A stretch of DNA of 10,074 bases from contig CAUQGB010000011.1 of the NCBI GenBank assembly GCA_963517825.1, positions 1-10,074 on the forward strand. Direction: 5' to 3'. This DNA comes from Nanogingivalis sp963517825 (GTDB taxonomy: Bacteria; Patescibacteriota; Saccharimonadia; Saccharimonadales; Saccharimonadaceae). Below the pieces are notes generated by a model. That model saw only the letters and a list, made by a program, of their open reading frames with translations. It was not told the origin of the DNA and did not search any database. Below are positions 1 through 6,730 of this stretch, piece by piece. The stretch's first letter is position 1. Each line of letters opens with the position of its first letter. The position numbers were made by a program, and so were the translations under genes.

Positions 1-1
1 A

Positions 2-151
2 AAAGAGATTATAGATAAAGGAGAGGTTTCAATGCTGATGTTATCATCTCTTGGGTTAAAGGATATAAAGGTTCGCTTTATTCCTGCCAATATAGTTTAC
101 AACAACTATCTATCTGCCATGAAAATGGATATTTCTTCACTGAAATTATAG
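2..151 (+). CDS. C-terminal end of an unidentified ORF (partial at window edge)
   Basis: An open frame enters from the left edge and stops at TAG 149-151, giving about 49 residues that end in DISSLKL. I do not recognise it. The visible part has no membrane segment or catalytic motif. The following 39 bases hold no good start except the upstream signal of the next, decayed gene. Because the next kilobase is made of broken genes, this may also be a remnant rather than an intact gene end. The sequence left of the window would decide. Confidence 0.3.
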   Translation, partial: KEIIDKGEVSMLMLSSLGLKDIKVRFIPANIVYNNYLSAMKMDISSLKL

Positions 152-176
152 ATGAAATATTTATTTTATATCGTAT

Positions 177-193
177 AAGGAGAAGAGAGCATA
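177..193 (+). promoter_or_regulatory. Shine-Dalgarno site in front of a lost start codon (ATA)
   Basis: AAGGAG at 177-182 lies 8 nt before ATA at 191-193, which opens the frame of the decayed ImmA/IrrE-like gene. Spacing and strength are those of a normal initiation site, so ATA is best read as a mutated ATG. This marks the original 5' end of that gene. The strong Firmicutes-style site contrasts with the leaderless starts of several native genes further right. Confidence 0.5.
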
Positions 194-846
194 ACACAAA
201 ACCGCTCATTTAAAGATTATGTAAAAACAAAAATTTGATAATGAAATTTGAGCGATTGCTGAAACTTTTTTCAATAGTAATATGTCCTATATTAAATCTT
301 TAGCAATAAAATTACATAGACCAGGTGAAGTTGAGATTGGTGATATTAATTTAGAACATGTCTAGAATGAAGATAAAGAAGATATGAGAATCAATTTTGA
401 TATTGCTGTATCTGTTAATTTTGATATACAAGAGGACGATTGTCGCTATAATGATTATGAAGAAAAAACAGTATGGTTATTAATTGAATATATAGGTGAT
501 TTAGATAAACAATTGGATGACTTTAGAATTTTAAGCTGCGAAATTTATAGTGGTAAAAATAAAGTTAAAACATCTTTAGATGATTCTTTGGTGGCAGTAA
601 TTTCGACTAAGGATTCGGAAAGAGTATCGAAGGTTTTTAAAATAAATATTATCTTGAAGCTTTAAAAGAACCTACATATTTAGATCCTTTAAAATTGGTC
701 GAAACTGATGAGTGCAAAGCTAGAATTTACACAAATAACTGCCGATAAAACAGTTTTTGGAAGGTGTTTTTTTTGAGACCTCTGAAACAGAAGTTTATGA
801 TAAGTCAAAAGGCGAGTATGTCAAACAGCTAATAGACGGCAAAGCC
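191..846 (+). pseudogene. decayed ImmA/IrrE-type metallopeptidase-like gene, 3' end lost
   Basis: Stitching frames together gives one continuous protein-like sequence. It opens at 191 (ITQNRSFKDYVKTK), shifts by an extra A near 230-233 to FDNEI-stop(TGA 249-251)-AIAETFF, continues through SYIKSLAIKLHRPGEVEIGD to TAG 363-365, then runs in the same frame through 384-665. Further frameshifts follow near 631-643 (into YYLEALKEPTYLDPLKLVET), near 704-710 and at the T-run 765-774. The pattern (NFDIQEDD, DDSLV, EALKEP, VFGxxFF, ETEVYD) resembles, from memory, the N-terminal part of a Firmicutes ImmA/IrrE-family metallopeptidase. Its HExxH zinc site would lie downstream and is missing, because the sequence passes into an unrelated DUF421 domain near 838-850. 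At least one lost start, two stops and four frameshifts make it non-functional. Homopolymer-rich genes to the right are intact, which argues against sequencing error. Family assignment is moderate; decay is secure. Confidence 0.55.
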
Positions 847-1188
847 TTAACCATCATTAATGAGGGCAAAATAAACATCGAAAACTACAAAAAAGCAGGT
901 TTATCTGCTCACGATGTTTAAATTACAAACTAATGGTATTTTTTCATCAGACGGAATAAAAAGAGCTATCGTTGAACAAAATGGGCAATTAATTATAATT
1001 CACTTTGGTGAAGAAAATCCAAAATTTCCTATCATTACAGATGGTCAACTACAAAATGATATTCTTAAAGTGATCGGTAAAGATGAAAATGGCTTCTTGC
1101 TGAACTTAAAAAACAAGGAGTAGATAAGTATAGCGATGTATTCCTAGGTGAATATGTAGATAAAAAACTAAAGCTAACTACCAAATAA
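835..1188 (+). pseudogene. decayed C-terminal domain of a YetF/DUF421-type membrane protein
   Basis: Frames joined across two shifts read as one domain. The segment with TIINEGKINIENYKKAGLSA ends at TAA 919-921; MFKLQTNGIFSSDGIKRAIVE continues in another frame from 914; near 1099-1102 a third frame takes over (AELKKQGVDKYSDVFLGEY) to TAA 1186-1188. Order and spacing match the cytosolic C-terminal half of DUF421/YetF proteins: an INxGKI strand, a helix ending in LR-type residues, a G-I-F-S-x-x-D turn, a second 'D-G-x-L-Q' strand, then a G-K-D-E helix followed by a LKKQG-type segment and VFLGEY. The N-terminal transmembrane helices of the family are absent. The upstream protein-like sequence belongs to a different family, so this is a fragment fused to another broken gene. 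B. subtilis YetF is the reference I had in mind; no homologue search was possible. Confidence 0.6.
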
Positions 1189-1197
1189 AACGGAACT

Positions 1198-1229
1198 AAA
1201 AAATAACTCTCATCACGAGAGTTATTTTT
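1198..1229. terminator. bidirectional intrinsic terminator
   Basis: A perfect 10-bp inverted repeat, AATAACTCTC (1202-1211) and GAGAGTTATT (1217-1226), surrounds a 5-nt loop. A T run follows on the plus strand and an A run (1198-1203, U run on the minus strand) precedes it. It sits between the decayed plus-strand region and the 3' end of the minus-strand pilin gene, so it can stop transcription from both sides. Confidence 0.85.
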
Positions 1230-1253
1230 ATTGATTGGTTTAAAAAGATTTGA

Positions 1254-1721
1254 TTATCCTTCTACGCAGTTAGCAACACCGTTTTCAGTTTTAACTGATA
1301 CAACAATTGCGTTACCTGCAACTATCGCACCGTCGGTACCACATTGAGCTCGGTTTGAAACAACCATATTTCCAAGATCAGTTGGTGCATCATGAGCGCC
1401 CGTTGCTGGTGTAACTGTATATGAATTATTTGTTGATGGGTCGTTAAACTTTGAATCATTCACAGTAACGTAATTACTAATAAAGTTACCATTTAGAGCG
1501 TTTTCGCTCCAAGGCAATGCTCCTCGGTTGTTTGAAGTGAAGTCTGTAACTGCTGCGCGCAAGCGTGAAGCATCATTCTTTCGTTGTGTGTCACGTTGTG
1601 ATCGTTGCAATGCTGGCAATGCCAAGAATACCATCAAGAAGATAAGACCCGCGATAGCAAGCACAAGCACAACTTCGATGATTGTGAAACCTTTTTTATT
1701 ATTTTTGTTGATTGAGTTCAT
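1254..1721 (-). CDS. type IV pilin (major-pilin-like, prepilin with class III/PilD cleavage site)
   Basis: Predicted 155-residue prepilin, a subunit of a type IV pilus or competence-type filament on the cell surface. Residues 1-11 form a short basic leader ending in KKG. Prepilin peptidase should cut after G11, leaving N-terminal F12-T-I-I-E16 with the conserved Glu at mature position 5. A hydrophobic helix runs from about 12 to 34, followed by a charged stretch (QRSQRDTQRKNDASR) typical of Saccharibacteria pilins. The C-terminal head is rich in Asn, Thr and Ser, with two cysteines (C127, C152) placed to close a disulphide D-loop. I chose ATG 1721 rather than the upstream ATG at 1748: an AGAAAGGTGG Shine-Dalgarno lies just before it, and it gives a normal leader length. 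The gene stands alone, with no pilus assembly genes nearby. Pilus function is a confident family inference; whether it serves twitching, host attachment or DNA uptake cannot be told. Confidence 0.9.
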   Translation of the reverse strand: MNSINKNNKKGFTIIEVVLVLAIAGLIFLMVFLALPALQRSQRDTQRKNDASRLRAAVTDFTSNNRGALPWSENALNGNFISNYVTVNDSKFNDPSTNNSYTVTPATGAHDAPTDLGNMVVSNRAQCGTDGAIVAGNAIVVSVKTENGVANCVEG

Positions 1722-1767
1722 ATTGAAAATCCACCTTTCTATGAACATTATTATTTATATTTTTATT

Positions 1768-1782
1768 TACGGTCTGTCCGTA
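1768..1782 (-). promoter_or_regulatory. hairpin at predicted 5' end of the pilin mRNA
   Basis: TACGG-TCTGT-CCGTA is a 5-bp inverted repeat with a 5-nt loop. The pilin -10 box predicts a start near 1783, so this stem would be the first structure of the transcript, in a leader of about 60 nt. A terminal stem of this kind can protect an abundant mRNA from decay; alternatively it is an operator. The stem is seen directly; the role is inferred. Confidence 0.4.
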
Positions 1783-1789
1783 TGCAACC

Positions 1790-1818
1790 ATTAAAGCACA
1801 AGCACAATCATTTTGCAA
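1790..1818 (-). promoter_or_regulatory. promoter of the pilin gene
   Basis: On the minus strand, TTGCAA (1818-1813) is separated by 17 nt from TTTAAT (1795-1790), with an extended TGC directly before the -10. This places the start near 1783. The gene therefore has its own promoter, independent of the upstream minus-strand hypothetical gene. Confidence 0.5.
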
Positions 1819-1866
1819 GGCTTTTTTAAAGAATTTTTAAGAATTCGGTGGTTTATATCTAAAAAA

Positions 1867-2355
1867 TTATTGCATTAAAATTTTTTTATAAGAATAACGT
1901 TGTGCTGTGCGCCAAGAACCGATTGAATCGGAATTAAAACAACGAATCTCGCCATCACGGATTTCGGCAATCTCAACAAGAGCAGGATTATAAGAAACGC
2001 GTTTTTTGTAATAACGAAGCTCAGAATCTTTAACGTCGTGCCGACCAGGAAAAACCTCTAAAAATTGAACTTTTGCACGCTCAAAAAAGTAGTTTTCGAA
2101 ACCACTTGGCGGAAAGAAATAAGCTGGTTTTAAGTTCATTTTCGAAAGAATATATTGAATATCACCCAAAGTTGCACGCGCTTCAACTGAAATGAACGCA
2201 TAAACGCGACCTTTTTTGCTTTTAAAAATGGTAGCCTCGGCCGAATAACCAACCGGAAGATTGCGCGAAATAACTTCTTCAACCCCAAAACTAACACCAA
2301 AATGTTTTTGCAAGAATTCTTCAAGATTTTTATCAGAATAAGCGTGATTTTCCAT
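1867..2355 (-). CDS. conserved-type hypothetical protein (162 aa)
   Basis: I cannot name a function. The 162-residue product has no signal peptide, membrane helix or obvious catalytic motif and is probably cytosolic. It looks like a mixed alpha/beta fold: an N-terminal helical part, then strand-like segments around ATIFKSKKGRVYAFISV, an aromatic stretch (PAYFFPPSGFENYFF), and a basic, Arg/Tyr-rich second half (FPGRHDVKDSELRYYKKR, YNPALVEIAEI). From memory, the FPGR...LRYY...YNPALV pattern recurs in unannotated Saccharibacteria proteins, but that needs a search. The ATG at 2355 is preferred because an extended -10 box ends 7 nt upstream of it, predicting a leaderless mRNA with no Shine-Dalgarno. 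The gene is transcribed divergently from the helicase gene, 66 nt away. It contains two TTTCGAAA palindromes. Confidence 0.75.
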   Translation of the reverse strand: MENHAYSDKNLEEFLQKHFGVSFGVEEVISRNLPVGYSAEATIFKSKKGRVYAFISVEARATLGDIQYILSKMNLKPAYFFPPSGFENYFFERAKVQFLEVFPGRHDVKDSELRYYKKRVSYNPALVEIAEIRDGEIRCFNSDSIGSWRTAQRYSYKKILMQ

Positions 2356-2361
2356 AAAAAT

Positions 2362-2370
2362 ATTTTAGCA
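2362..2370 (-). promoter_or_regulatory. extended -10 promoter of the 162-aa hypothetical gene (leaderless)
   Basis: TGCTAAAAT on the minus strand ends 6 nt before the ATG at 2355, so transcription should start at or within a base or two of the start codon. No Shine-Dalgarno exists in the gap. No convincing -35 box is visible, as is usual with extended -10 promoters. Confidence 0.55.
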
Positions 2371-2405
2371 CACTTTCGAAAAAATGGAAATATCTAAATA
2401 AGTTA

Positions 2406-2414
2406 TGCTATAAT
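2406..2414 (+). promoter_or_regulatory. extended -10 promoter of the uvrD/pcrA gene (leaderless)
   Basis: TGCTATAAT is a perfect extended -10 lying 7 nt before ATG 2422, with no Shine-Dalgarno in between and no clear -35. The expected start site coincides with the ATG, implying a leaderless mRNA. Confidence 0.65.
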
Positions 2415-2421
2415 CGAAAGT

Positions 2422-4566
2422 ATGGATATTACGAAAGGCTTAAATAAAAATCAAAAAGAGGCGGTGAAAACTTTAAGCGGACCAATGCTAATTTTGGCAG
2501 GTGCGGGAAGTGGCAAAACCAAAACTTTAACGCACCGAATTGCAAATTTAATTGCGCACGGCGTAGCGAGCGAAACGATTTTGGCGGTAACTTTTACCAA
2601 CAAAGCTGCACGTGAAATGCGAGAGCGACTTGCCAAACTACTAGGTCGAATTGCGCACGACAGATTGTTTATGCCTTGGATGGGAACTTTTCATGGAATT
2701 TGCGTGAGAATTCTGCGACTCAAAGGTGAGGCAATCGGCATTGCACACAATTTTGTGATTTATGATGAAGACGACCGACGAAGCCTGATTAAAAAAATCA
2801 TGAAAGAATTACAAATTGACGAAAAAAGTTTGAAACCGCAAAGTGTTTCAAGCGCAATTTCGAATGCAAAAAATCAGCTTTTAACGGCAGAAGAATTTGC
2901 AAACGGCGCAAACTGGGGTTTTGAGCAAAAAGTTTCTGAGATTTTTTTGCGCTACGAAAAAGAACGAAACAAAGCTAATGCGCTAGATTTTGATGATTTG
3001 CTTTTCGAAACGGTAAAATTACTTCAACAAAATAAAGAAATCCGCGAATTTTGGCAAAATAAATTTAATCACATTTTGATTGATGAGTATCAGGATACGA
3101 ACGCGGCGCAATATGCGATTATTAAAATGATTGTGAACGCCGAGCGAAATATTTGCGTGGTTGGTGACGACTGGCAGAGCATTTATTCTTGGCGTGGTGC
3201 AGATTTTACAAATATTTTGAATTTCGAAAGAGATTACAAGGGCGCAAAAGTGATAAAACTGGAGCAAAATTATCGTTCAACTGAGAATATTTTAAACGCC
3301 GCCCACAACGTGATTTCGAAAAACCACAACCGAACCGATAAAAAACTCTTTACTGAACTCGGTAAAGGTGAACCCGTTTTGGTGCAAAGTGCGCGCGATG
3401 AAAGCGAAGAAGCGGCGAAAATTGCAGGCCAGATTTTCAGTTTTAAAACTGTTGGAGCACGAAAATTCAGTGATTTTGCGATTCTTTATCGTACAAATGC
3501 GCAAAGCTATAACTTCGAAAAAGCGATGATTCGGTATCAAATTCCGTATAAAATTTTTGGCGGAACACGCTTTTATGACCGCAAAGAAATTAAAGATATT
3601 TTAGCTTATTTGCGAGTGATCTATAATCCGCTCGACCGTGTGGCTTTTGAGCGAATCGTGAATGTACCGGCGCGCGGTTTGGGTGCGGTGAGCCTTTCGA
3701 AATTCTTGGACTGGCAAAGTTCGAACGGTTTGGATTTGATTTCAAGCTTACTTCAAGCTGGAGAACTTTCAACATTAACTTCACGTGCACGAAATTCATT
3801 GGTAAATTTGGGCGAGATTTTTCGCGAATGCCAGATTTTAAGCGAAAACTCATCAAACCCGAGCGAAATTATTGAGAGAATTTTAGAACGAACAAATTAC
3901 GGCAAAAATGAAAAATTAACTGAAACCGAAGCAACCGAACGGAGCGAATATCTTTCAACCTTAGTGAGTGAAGCAAAAAATTACGCAGATTTGGCAAGCT
4001 TTTTGGAAGACGCCGCACTGATGAGTTCAACTGATGCGAAAAGTGGCGACGAAGTAAATCTAATGACTTTACATGCCGCAAAAGGTTTGGAGTTCCCAGT
4101 GGTATTTTTGGCGGGAATGGAAGAAGGAATTTTTCCGCACAGCCGAGTTTTTGATGCGAGCGAAGATGATTTAGAAGAAGAACGCCGACTTTGTTATGTG
4201 GGAATGACGCGCGCACGAGAAGAGTTAATTTTGAGTTATGCCGAATCGCGAGCTGTTTTTGGCCAACGAAATTATTCTAGTCCAAGCCGTTTTATTACTG
4301 ATGCCGAGCTAGAGCTACCGAAAAAGGATTTTGGCGGTTGGAATGATTTTTCGAAAGAAGATGATTATAGCCAAGAGGTTAGTTTTGAAGAATTTGATGA
4401 TTTTTATTCCGATGAGTGTGGCTTGCAAATTGGTGATCGCGTGAAAAGCCCCGCTTTTGGTGCTGGTATCGTTAAAGATATTGATGGATTGGCGGTTGAA
4501 ATTGAGTTTGGCAACGGCAAAATTCGAAAACTAAACGCTGAATTTGCCCGCCTCGAAAAGCTCTAA
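2422..4566 (+). CDS. UvrD/PcrA-type superfamily 1A DNA helicase
   Basis: A 714-residue ATP-dependent 3'-5' DNA helicase, the normal length for UvrD/PcrA, acting in nucleotide excision repair, mismatch repair or removal of stalled replication and transcription complexes. Helicase motifs appear in order: Walker A GAGSGKT (27-33), motif Ia VTFTNKAAREMRERL, TFHGIC, motif II with D221-E222 (DEYQDT), motif III VGDDWQSIYSWRGA, motif IV LEQNYRST and LYRTNAQS, motif V LMTLHAAKGLE (about 545-556) and motif VI YVGMTRAREEL. The last 45-50 residues (GDRVKSPAFGAGIVKDIDG...) form the Tudor-like C-terminal domain that contacts RNA polymerase in PcrA/UvrD. This, plus the motif spacing, separates it from Rep and RecB-type proteins. 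UvrD and PcrA cannot be distinguished here. Start ATG 2422 follows an extended -10 box directly. Nine TTCGAA palindromes lie inside the gene in all three codon phases. No terminator is evident before the next promoter. Confidence 0.95.
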   Translation: MDITKGLNKNQKEAVKTLSGPMLILAGAGSGKTKTLTHRIANLIAHGVASETILAVTFTNKAAREMRERLAKLLGRIAHDRLFMPWMGTFHGICVRILRLKGEAIGIAHNFVIYDEDDRRSLIKKIMKELQIDEKSLKPQSVSSAISNAKNQLLTAEEFANGANWGFEQKVSEIFLRYEKERNKANALDFDDLLFETVKLLQQNKEIREFWQNKFNHILIDEYQDTNAAQYAIIKMIVNAERNICVVGDDWQSIYSWRGADFTNILNFERDYKGAKVIKLEQNYRSTENILNAAHNVISKNHNRTDKKLFTELGKGEPVLVQSARDESEEAAKIAGQIFSFKTVGARKFSDFAILYRTNAQSYNFEKAMIRYQIPYKIFGGTRFYDRKEIKDILAYLRVIYNPLDRVAFERIVNVPARGLGAVSLSKFLDWQSSNGLDLISSLLQAGELSTLTSRARNSLVNLGEIFRECQILSENSSNPSEIIERILERTNYGKNEKLTETEATERSEYLSTLVSEAKNYADLASFLEDAALMSSTDAKSGDEVNLMTLHAAKGLEFPVVFLAGMEEGIFPHSRVFDASEDDLEEERRLCYVGMTRAREELILSYAESRAVFGQRNYSSPSRFITDAELELPKKDFGGWNDFSKEDDYSQEVSFEEFDDFYSDECGLQIGDRVKSPAFGAGIVKDIDGLAVEIEFGNGKIRKLNAEFARLEKL

Positions 4567-4570
4567 AAAT

Positions 4571-4599
4571 TTGACCTTTCGAATTTTATTTGCTATAAT
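4571..4599 (+). promoter_or_regulatory. promoter of the G5/DUF348 wall-protein gene
   Basis: TTGACC (4571-4576), a 17-nt spacer and TATAAT (4594-4599) with extended TGC before it form a near-consensus sigma-70-type promoter. It begins 4 nt after the helicase stop codon. The -10 ends 11 nt before ATG 4611, predicting a leader of only about 5 nt. Confidence 0.8.
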
Positions 4600-4610
4600 T
4601 GCTATTAATA

Positions 4611-5801
4611 ATGCGAGTTTTACAACCTATTTATTTTTATAAAAAACAACTTCTAATTGCGGTATTTGCTTCGCTTGGATTTTTGCTTCTATTAAATATT
4701 TTTGCAGTTGCGGGTAAAAATTCTGCAAAAGCTACAGGTCAGGGAAACAAAATTTTAACTGTTTTTGAAAGTGGCCAAAAAACTTCATTCAAGACTAACG
4801 CAAAAACTGTTCGAGAAGCGCTTAAAGCACAAAAAATTAATTTCTCAAAAGAAGACAGTGTTGAGCCAGGGCTTGATGAAGAATTAACCGGCGCTGAATA
4901 CAGCATTAATATTTACCGCGCAAAACCAGTGGTTATTGAAGATGGCGAACTGAAAACAAAAATTCTAACCGCAGCACAAACTCCTCGCCAAATCGCCGAA
5001 AAAGCTGGCTTAAATGTTCACAATGAAGATAAACTTGCTTTTGAAGAATCTGGAAATATTCTTGAAGACGGCTCGATAAATACACTAAAAATTACTCGTG
5101 CTAAAGAAATTTCTGTCGATCTATTTGGAAAAACCGAAAGTTTTCGAACACAAGCTAAAACTGTTGAGGATTTTTTGAAAGAAAAGAAAATCGTTCTTGG
5201 AAAAGACGATGGTATTTCGATCGACCTAAAAACTCAAATTGTGAACGGGTTGAATTTTCGAATTTGGCGAAACGGTAAGCAAACTTTGACCGTTGAAGAA
5301 CCAACAGATTTCCAAACTGAAACAATTCAAGACGCTAATAAAGATTCTGGCTATAAAGAAATCAAAGAAGCTGGTGAAAAAGGCACCAAGAGCGTAACTT
5401 ATGAAGTTGAAATGCAGAATGGTAAAGAAATCTCACGCAAAAAAATCAATGAAACTGAAATTAAGGCTGCTAAAAAACAAGTGGTGATTGTTGGAACAAA
5501 AACTAGCCTCCCTGCCGGATCACACACAGATTGGATGAGCGCGGCTGGAATTTCTGCTAGCGATTACGGATATGTTGACTATATTATCACTAAAGAATCA
5601 ACTTGGCGACCAACTGCTCGAAATGGACAATATTACGGTCTATACCAAACCTCTATTTCTAACTTAAACAGACATGGTTGCTCAGGCTCAACTTTAAGCG
5701 ACCCCATTTGTCAGCTCCGTTCAGCATCAATTTACGCAACAAGCCGTTACGGCTCATGGGCAGCAGCATATGCACACTGGAAAGCGAGTCATTCGTGGTA
5801 A
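4611..5801 (+). CDS. YabE/Rpf-like cell-wall protein: membrane anchor, DUF348 repeats, G5 domain, lysozyme-like C-terminus
   Basis: A 396-residue exported protein, predicted to remodel peptidoglycan outside the membrane. A hydrophobic segment at about 15-35 (LLIAVFASLGFLLLLNIFAVAG) serves as signal or anchor. Three DUF348 repeats follow (about 45-105, 106-165, 166-222), with the recurring pattern ...TVxEALxxxxI...D.... A G5 domain spans about 225-297 (VEEPTDFQTET...GTKSVTYEV), a module linked to cell-wall sugar binding. The last 85 residues are transglycosylase/lysozyme-like: YIITKESTWRPTA holds the likely catalytic Glu329, then GQYYGLYQTS and a C-terminal YGSWAAAYAHW. The family includes B. 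subtilis YabE and resuscitation-promoting factors. I use ATG 4611; a TTG at 4599 is in frame but overlaps the -10 box. The stop overlaps the GTG start of ksgA by 7 nt, so the two are co-transcribed. Domain order is clear; the enzymatic activity is inferred. Confidence 0.88.
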   Translation: MRVLQPIYFYKKQLLIAVFASLGFLLLLNIFAVAGKNSAKATGQGNKILTVFESGQKTSFKTNAKTVREALKAQKINFSKEDSVEPGLDEELTGAEYSINIYRAKPVVIEDGELKTKILTAAQTPRQIAEKAGLNVHNEDKLAFEESGNILEDGSINTLKITRAKEISVDLFGKTESFRTQAKTVEDFLKEKKIVLGKDDGISIDLKTQIVNGLNFRIWRNGKQTLTVEEPTDFQTETIQDANKDSGYKEIKEAGEKGTKSVTYEVEMQNGKEISRKKINETEIKAAKKQVVIVGTKTSLPAGSHTDWMSAAGISASDYGYVDYIITKESTWRPTARNGQYYGLYQTSISNLNRHGCSGSTLSDPICQLRSASIYATSRYGSWAAAYAHWKASHSW

Positions 5802-6670
5802 AGCTTAGCTTTAATCAGAAATCTAGTCAAAAAAAATCCAAAAAAAGAGAAAATTCAAATTTAAAAAATAATAAATCTCTCGGACAGCACTGGTTGCGCG
5901 ATAGATTTATTTTGGACGGAATCGCTGAAGAAGCCGAAATTAAAAACGGCGATTTCGTGCTTGAAATTGGCCCAGGCCTTGGAACACTAACATCTTCACT
6001 CTTAAGGTATGCTGGCGATGCAGGCGAAGTTCTTTCAATTGAGTTTGATGAAAACTTAGCAAAAAAACTACCAGCACAATTTCCAGGTAAGAATCTCACT
6101 GTTCAAAATGCGGATTTTTTAGATTTCGATCTTTCGAAATTACCAAAAAAATATAAAGTTGCCGCAAACGTGCCGTATTACATTACTTCAAAAATTATCG
6201 AAAAACTACTCACAAGCGACAATAAACCAAGTGTTGCTGCGCTTTTAGTTCAAAAAGAAGTAGCTGAGCGAATTTGCGCAAAACCTGGAGATTTAAGTAT
6301 TCTAGCGATCGCCTCCCAGATTTATGCAAATGCCGAGCTTGGCCAAATTGTTGAACGAGAGTTTTTTACACCACCGCCAAAAGTTGATTCTCAAGTGGTT
6401 ATTTTAAAGGCTAGAGAACAAAATCTAATTGAAAAATTTAACCTCGAAAACAACTGTCAAGTTTCTGAAAAAGAATTCTTTCGAATTGTTAAAGCTGGTT
6501 TTGTAGCAAAACGTAAAAAAATTTCGAAAAGCTTGAGCGCTAATCTTGCAATTTCGAAAGAAAAATCTGCTGAAATTTTAGAAACTTGTGAAATTTCGCC
6601 AGACCTACGCGCACAAGATTTAAAAATTAACGATTGGCTAAAAATTTCGAAATTATTTTTTAACCGATAA
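5795..6670 (+). CDS. ksgA: 16S rRNA (adenine(1518)-N6/adenine(1519)-N6)-dimethyltransferase KsgA (RsmA)
   Basis: KsgA uses S-adenosylmethionine to dimethylate two adjacent adenines in the helix 45 loop of 16S rRNA during late 30S assembly. Seen motifs: SLGQHWL (28-34), SAM-binding VLEIGPGLGTLT (55-66), the catalytic NVPYY tetrad region (125-129, usually N-L-P-Y), and the C-terminal FTPPPKVDSQVV and VKAGFVAKRKKISKSL signatures of the family. The length of 291 residues is close to normal. The frame is open back to 5678, but no initiation signal supports that part and it overlaps the previous gene heavily. I chose GTG 5795, which overlaps the preceding stop as GTGGTAA and suggests translational coupling. 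This gives a Lys/Ser/Asn-rich tail of about 27 residues before the core, longer than common. Ile or Leu codons further in are possible alternatives. There is no promoter of its own, so expression depends on the wall-protein transcript. Confidence 0.93.
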   Translation: MVKLSFNQKSSQKKSKKRENSNLKNNKSLGQHWLRDRFILDGIAEEAEIKNGDFVLEIGPGLGTLTSSLLRYAGDAGEVLSIEFDENLAKKLPAQFPGKNLTVQNADFLDFDLSKLPKKYKVAANVPYYITSKIIEKLLTSDNKPSVAALLVQKEVAERICAKPGDLSILAIASQIYANAELGQIVEREFFTPPPKVDSQVVILKAREQNLIEKFNLENNCQVSEKEFFRIVKAGFVAKRKKISKSLSANLAISKEKSAEILETCEISPDLRAQDLKINDWLKISKLFFNR

Positions 6671-6691
6671 GTCTTTTCTAGCTCAATCTTT

Positions 6692-6730
6692 TTGTGTTCA
6701 CTGCTATTATATGATATAATTATAAGCAGT
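6692..6730 (+). promoter_or_regulatory. metG promoter with imperfect dyad over the -10 box
   Basis: TGATATAAT (6712-6720) is an extended -10 box 10 nt before ATG 6731; TTGTGT at 6692-6697 is a weak -35 with a 17-nt spacer. The -10 lies in a 13-nt palindrome, TTATATgATATAA (6707-6719), flanked by the arms ACTGCT (6700-6705) and AGCAGT (6725-6730). It could be an operator or chance in AT-rich DNA. There is no Shine-Dalgarno, so the mRNA would have a leader of only a few bases. Confidence 0.55.

Noticed and set aside
196..256. Inverted repeat CGCTCA...TGAGCG as a regulatory hairpin
   Set aside because: It has only six paired bases across about 45 nt and lies inside the decayed coding sequence.
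249..365. TGA at 249-251 and TAG at 363-365 as recoded sense codons (some CPR lineages read UGA as Gly)
   Set aside because: All intact genes in the window use tryptophan TGG and ordinary glycine codons and none needs in-frame TGA. The same stretch also has frameshifts and a lost start, so decay is simpler.
384..665. 93-aa ORF as an independent gene
   Set aside because: Protein-like sequence continues in the same frame upstream past the TAG at 363-365 and in other frames downstream. It has no Shine-Dalgarno, so it is a fragment of the pseudogene.
914..1123. 69-aa ORF as an independent gene
   Set aside because: It is the middle of a DUF421 domain whose two ends lie in another frame on either side.
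1528..1794. Plus-strand ORF opposite the pilin
   Set aside because: It is the antisense shadow of the pilin 5' half, with no initiation signal and Cys/Arg-rich content typical of antisense frames.
4599..4610. TTG start giving four extra residues on the wall protein
   Set aside because: The TTG overlaps the last base of the -10 box, so it lies upstream of the expected transcript start.
5678..5794. N-terminal extension of KsgA inside the wall-protein gene
   Set aside because: The 39 extra residues match nothing expected in KsgA and are the out-of-frame reading of the lysozyme-like domain. GTG 5795 overlapping the stop fits better.
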